Below the pieces are notes generated by a model. The model did not search any database. It saw only the letters and a list, made by a program, of their open reading frames with translations, and was not told the origin of the DNA. From positions 1 through 21,192 of the forward strand of contig MPUH01001199.1 of the NCBI GenBank assembly GCA_001970955.1: a DNA stretch of 21,192 bases. The letters are read 5' to 3'. The DNA is from Stentor coeruleus (Eukaryota > Ciliophora > Heterotrichea > Heterotrichida > Stentoridae). Positions 17,544 to 21,192 of this stretch are shown here, piece by piece; position 1 is the first letter of the stretch; each line of letters opens with the position of its first letter. A program made the position numbers and the translations under genes.

Positions 17544-20204
17544 TTACCATTGTTCTTCCATTCTACGCTCAGCAAGGTCAATATAATTAAGTTTTGCGTT
17601 AACTTCTGGATAAGGGAAAGTTTCAGAAATACCATAAAGCTTTCCTGATGATGTGCCTATTTTTTTCTTCCAATCCTTATATTCTTTTTTGATTTTCTCA
17701 AACTCCTCTATCGATATATGAAAATAAGGCGCCTGAGCTTTTTTCAACTGTTCTTTTTTCATATTTTTGAGGTATTTCTTAGTTTTTTTCCTAATCAAAT
17801 CATTGATATCTTCATTTTCTTCTGTTCTTTCAAAGCAAAATTTATTTAAAGATAAAATCCTATACAAAATCAAATGATGAAACATATTTCTAACTTCTTT
17901 ACTCCAATGGTAAAAATAACTAATGAATTTTTTTTTCACAATAATTTGATAAATCACATCTTTTCTCAAAGTTCCTAATATTAAATGATACTGGTTATAT
18001 AAAAACCAAAGGGCTTTAGAAATGTTAAGTGCATTTTCATCTTCAAGGCAAATTTTCAAGCCTAAAGTAAAAAATTCATTATCAAAAGTATTTTGCAGTT
18101 TTTTTCTAAGTTTGAAAAAACTATCAAAAAGCCTGCTCATAACTCTAAACGTTTCTTGTACTGAGTTAAAATCATAAACATTAGTTTTACAAAACAGAAT
18201 CCTTACCATAACATTGAGCATTCTTGGATTATAAAGTACTTTACAAGCACAACTTATCAAAGCTTCAGGGTATTCTATTATAAGCCTTTCTTTCATTTCA
18301 ATAAGAAAAGCTTTTAATAGTATTTTATAACCAGGAATGCAAGACCATATAAAATTCTGTGAGCCTGACTGTTTGTGTGCATGCTCAATCCACTCTTCAA
18401 AAAAAGTAAAAAAAGCAATCCCACGTTTTTCGAATCTTGAACGCCAGGCATCTTTTTGCATATAATTAGAAAACTCATCGTTTTTCATATCTTTAGGAAG
18501 GAGTTCATGAAATGGTCCCCAGTCAAGTGGATTTGAAACATCATGTGCCTTATCTTCATCAAGACTTGATTCAATATTCCTCCACTCTTTAATACTATAA
18601 TATGATTTCTTTTTTACTAACTCTTTAATATGATCTCTAAACTCTGGGATACGAAACCAGCCAATTGCAAGTGTTTTATCAACATAATCTTGAGTCATAT
18701 CATCAACTCCTTTAAACATCATCCTAGAAAGGCTTAATTGAACTACTTCTTGTATCATAAAATAATATTCTTTTGCTATAAGAATTTTTTCTTCTAATAA
18801 ATCCTTTGCTGATTTTATCAAACCTAAATGCCCTATATCTAATTCTCCACGGTTTATCACTAAAATGATACATTTAAAATAAAAAGGTTTTATATCATAA
18901 TTTACCAATGGGGCATATTCTATCAAATGTATTGCCAGTTCTATTAAGATTTTTTGGGATTTTAGTAAAGACTTTGAGTTTGTATATGTATAACAAATCA
19001 ACGACTCTTTAGTTGTTTCTTCTAATAAAGTGCATAGTCTGTCTATGATTTCTTTTTTGTATTTGAAAATCTCCCTTTCATGACTTGGGCCAACTTTACC
19101 TGTTTTTATTTGTACAGAACCTTTAAGTTTATTTGTGAGTTTCTGGATTTCAGAAATTTGTTTAGGTAAGTTGTTATTTTTTTCCCCTTTATTAGGGTTG
19201 ATTATATTAAGATTTTGTACTGTTATTCCATTCTCAGTGTTAACTCCTGAAATCAGTTGGACAAAAGTTGGCATGCCTGTTATTGTGATTAATCCTTCAA
19301 ATACCCCTACTTTACGACCACAAAGCCAAAGATCTTCAGATATTTTTTTCTCATGTATACATTTCAAAGCTTTGTTAATCTTTTCGAAATCCAATTGAGA
19401 ACCTGACTGATTTGATGTAAATTCAAGAAAGGATTCTTTTCTATAAATAGCTCCCATATCTTGAGCGAAAAGTTTTGTAAAACTAACCCAGCACTCTGCT
19501 GTAAGTTGAAATTTTTCTTTATTGTGCTTGTATAGGCGCATTTGTAAAGCAGCATCTCTGATGTTTTTCATTGTCACTAAGAGACTTAAAGAGAGGCTTT
19601 CAGAATTGGTGAACTTCCATATTGGGGTTTGGAAAATAGATGAATGTAAGCTTTCTTTAGCAGTGTCGCTAGCGAATTTTATGGATGTAGAAAAGTTCCC
19701 TATGTTGTTTTCTTCAAGAATATAATTTAAAGACTGTGCTGAAATTAAAAGACAGGTTTCTTCTAAGAATTCTATGTCGAAACTTATCCGCCCCACAAGA
19801 AGTCCACCTCCTGTTAAGCATGTGTTTTGGTGCACAGGCCCATCTATAATAGACTTGATTTTAATTTCAGTTGAGCAGACAGTTTTTCCTTTGGCTAAAA
19901 CGCTTATTTCCAAATTCTGCCTGTTAATCTGATGAAGATTTGCTTCGTAAACAAACGTGGTCGAGTCTTCCCAGCGAAAAATGTTGTTTTCGCAATTCTT
20001 TTCAGGGAACTTGAAGAACTCTGATGCAAAAGCAAAATTCACAGCAAGTTTCTGCCCTTTGTTTATATTTTCAGCTAAGTCACGAATTTTCAGTTTATTA
20101 ATTTTTACATTGAATTTCAGCATTTGGGCTGAGTCACTTTCTTTACTTTGTTGTAGACTTTTTATTGTAAACGGCTTGTTTGTAGTCTTTATACAGTTTC
20201 CCAT
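17544..20204 (-). CDS. N-myristoylated C2-like / large helical protein, 886 residues
   Basis: ATG at 20204 gives MGNCIKTT: Gly2 with small residues at 3-6 fits N-myristoylation, and Cys4 fits palmitoylation, so membrane attachment is likely and the start is well supported. Stop is TAA. Residues about 28-150 read as a beta-sandwich resembling an N-terminal C2-type domain (LKFNVKINKLKIRDL... GRISFDIEF). A second beta-rich block covers about 153-250. From about 370 to the end it is helical. Near 760-790 is YFYHWSKEVRNMFHHLILYR, which loosely recalls the DUF1765/UPF0592 group; this is a weak guess. The C-terminus (about 805-886) is highly charged (KKTKKYLKNMKKEQLKK). Probably a membrane-associated scaffold or trafficking protein; the specific function is unknown. 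It converges on mL46. Confidence 0.82.
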   Translation of the reverse strand: MGNCIKTTNKPFTIKSLQQSKESDSAQMLKFNVKINKLKIRDLAENINKGQKLAVNFAFASEFFKFPEKNCENNIFRWEDSTTFVYEANLHQINRQNLEISVLAKGKTVCSTEIKIKSIIDGPVHQNTCLTGGGLLVGRISFDIEFLEETCLLISAQSLNYILEENNIGNFSTSIKFASDTAKESLHSSIFQTPIWKFTNSESLSLSLLVTMKNIRDAALQMRLYKHNKEKFQLTAECWVSFTKLFAQDMGAIYRKESFLEFTSNQSGSQLDFEKINKALKCIHEKKISEDLWLCGRKVGVFEGLITITGMPTFVQLISGVNTENGITVQNLNIINPNKGEKNNNLPKQISEIQKLTNKLKGSVQIKTGKVGPSHEREIFKYKKEIIDRLCTLLEETTKESLICYTYTNSKSLLKSQKILIELAIHLIEYAPLVNYDIKPFYFKCIILVINRGELDIGHLGLIKSAKDLLEEKILIAKEYYFMIQEVVQLSLSRMMFKGVDDMTQDYVDKTLAIGWFRIPEFRDHIKELVKKKSYYSIKEWRNIESSLDEDKAHDVSNPLDWGPFHELLPKDMKNDEFSNYMQKDAWRSRFEKRGIAFFTFFEEWIEHAHKQSGSQNFIWSCIPGYKILLKAFLIEMKERLIIEYPEALISCACKVLYNPRMLNVMVRILFCKTNVYDFNSVQETFRVMSRLFDSFFKLRKKLQNTFDNEFFTLGLKICLEDENALNISKALWFLYNQYHLILGTLRKDVIYQIIVKKKFISYFYHWSKEVRNMFHHLILYRILSLNKFCFERTEENEDINDLIRKKTKKYLKNMKKEQLKKAQAPYFHISIEEFEKIKKEYKDWKKKIGTSSGKLYGISETFPYPEVNAKLNYIDLAERRMEEQW

Positions 20205-21192
20205 TAATTGATTTATAAGACAACGGCTAAGGATTTAATTAAATGTGAGATTATTAGGTTTCTATTAAGTGTCTAGAAAATTGTTGAAGAAATTTACTAA
20301 AAGACTTTTATTAAGGATTTTTAGAATGATATGCTTTGAATTTCACTTTTAAGTGATAGATTTTGAATGAAGCTTAGATTATTTTATGATACAAAAGGAA
20401 AAAAAAATATTGGAATTCTGATGGAAGTAGTGGGTTTGATGTTTATGAGGATTATATAATTTATTATAGAAATTTATCTTTGGATGAATGTTTTGGATTA
20501 AGGAATTAGGGTTTATAGATGATCTTAGGTTTTAAGGTTTTATAAAAAGTAAAAGGTAGGTCATGACTATTATGATTAGTTTTTGAGATAGTGTAAAATT
20601 ATAAAATCAGTAATTATTTTCATGGAATTATGTTTAAATTATAGTATATGAATACTTGAATAAAAAAATGATTAAGAGGCTTGATAGGACTTAGCTATTA
20701 GTTCTGTTTTTAACTCTTCTTGAAAATTTACTTTAAGATTATAATTTGTTATTGCATGCAAGAGTATAATTTCTATGCTTAGGAAATCAATAATATAAAT
20801 TGTTATGTTATTTTTAAGTTTCTGAAAGTCATAGATTATAAGAAAAATTGTATATCTAATACAAAAAAATATATTTTTTTTAAGGTTTTTTTTTACTTTT
20901 TTTCTTACCACGAAACTTCAAGATCTATAAATTTGAATTCTTTCATTGGCATACTTGTTCTGTCGATTATATTTAGAGTCTTTTAGTTCTTTAAACTCAT
21001 GGGTAAATTACTTTGGTGCTTTAAATCAACTTATTTCTGTGAAGATATTATATAAAGTAGGTACAACTCTTTAAAATATGTTTTTTGTTCATATTTGGCC
21101 AACTGCAAGAGTCTGAACTTTATTATTTAGTTGATTACTTATATTGAATTCTTTACTAATCTATAAATGCTCATATGGGTTGTTTTATCTTT
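20205..21192. other. region upstream of the 886-residue gene, no supported gene
   Basis: About 1 kb. 20281-20580 has 61 G and 12 C on the plus strand by hand count, the C-rich/G-poor sense-strand pattern seen upstream of other genes. At 20672-20911 a minus-strand frame of 79 codons starts at GTG. Its C-terminal half (NLKVNFQEELKTELIAKSYQ) looks protein-like, and the same frame continues upstream to the window edge but with several stops. It could be a relic gene or chance. Confidence 0.5.

Noticed and set aside
19135..20211. Several frames of 63-87 codons on both strands
   Set aside because: Shadows of the 886-residue minus-strand gene.
1..21192. Reassigned stop codons (TAA/TAG as Gln or TGA as Trp), as in many other ciliates
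   Set aside because: Frames of 660-890 codons contain no in-frame stops, and genes end cleanly with TAG, TAA and TGA close to neighbouring genes. Stops at Gln-like positions occur only in apparently decayed or non-coding stretches.

Overview
This window looks like macronuclear-type DNA from an AT-rich protist, most likely a ciliate that uses the standard genetic code. A heterotrich such as Stentor is the best guess; this is inference. The reasons are long intronless reading frames, all three stop codons used as real stops (TAG, TAA and TGA), compact spacing (41 bp between two genes on the same strand, 32 bp between two converging genes), and gene content typical of ciliates: a cyclic-nucleotide-gated K+ channel-like gene and a family of B-box/coiled-coil proteins. 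No intron was needed to explain any gene.

The left half (about 300-10,650) is a tandem array of three paralogous minus-strand genes. Each product has a Cys/His-rich B-box-like N-terminus, a very long coiled coil and a shared C-terminal domain of about 170 residues. Copies 1 and 2 are intact, copy 2 once a scaffold artefact is collapsed. Copy 3 is broken by a 2-nt frameshift and two further in-frame stops. The coiled coil contains a 96-bp (32-residue) tandem repeat with different copy numbers in each gene. The duplicated unit includes 3' and 5' flanks.

The middle (10,650-15,650) holds a small unrecognised plus-strand gene, a TMEM230/DUF872-type two-pass membrane protein, a six-TM K+ channel with a cyclic-nucleotide-binding domain and an unusual C-terminal CCHC zinc knuckle, and a tRNA-Ile(UAU) gene. 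The right part (15,650-21,192) has a probable mitochondrial ribosomal protein mL46 and an 886-residue protein predicted to be N-myristoylated, followed by about 1 kb without a supported gene.

Two window-wide properties stand out. First, five single 'n' characters each sit between perfect direct duplicates of 33-59 bp. These are unmerged overlapping contig ends, and they create false frame breaks and false duplications. Second, 5' flanks are strongly skewed to C over G on the sense strand (about 4-6 to 1 in three of the four intervals counted, about 2.4 to 1 in the fourth), and the skew flips near the middle of divergent intergenic regions. I see no operon-like pathway, mobile element with a transposase, CRISPR array or viral gene. 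Apart from the paralog array, the genes appear functionally unrelated neighbours.
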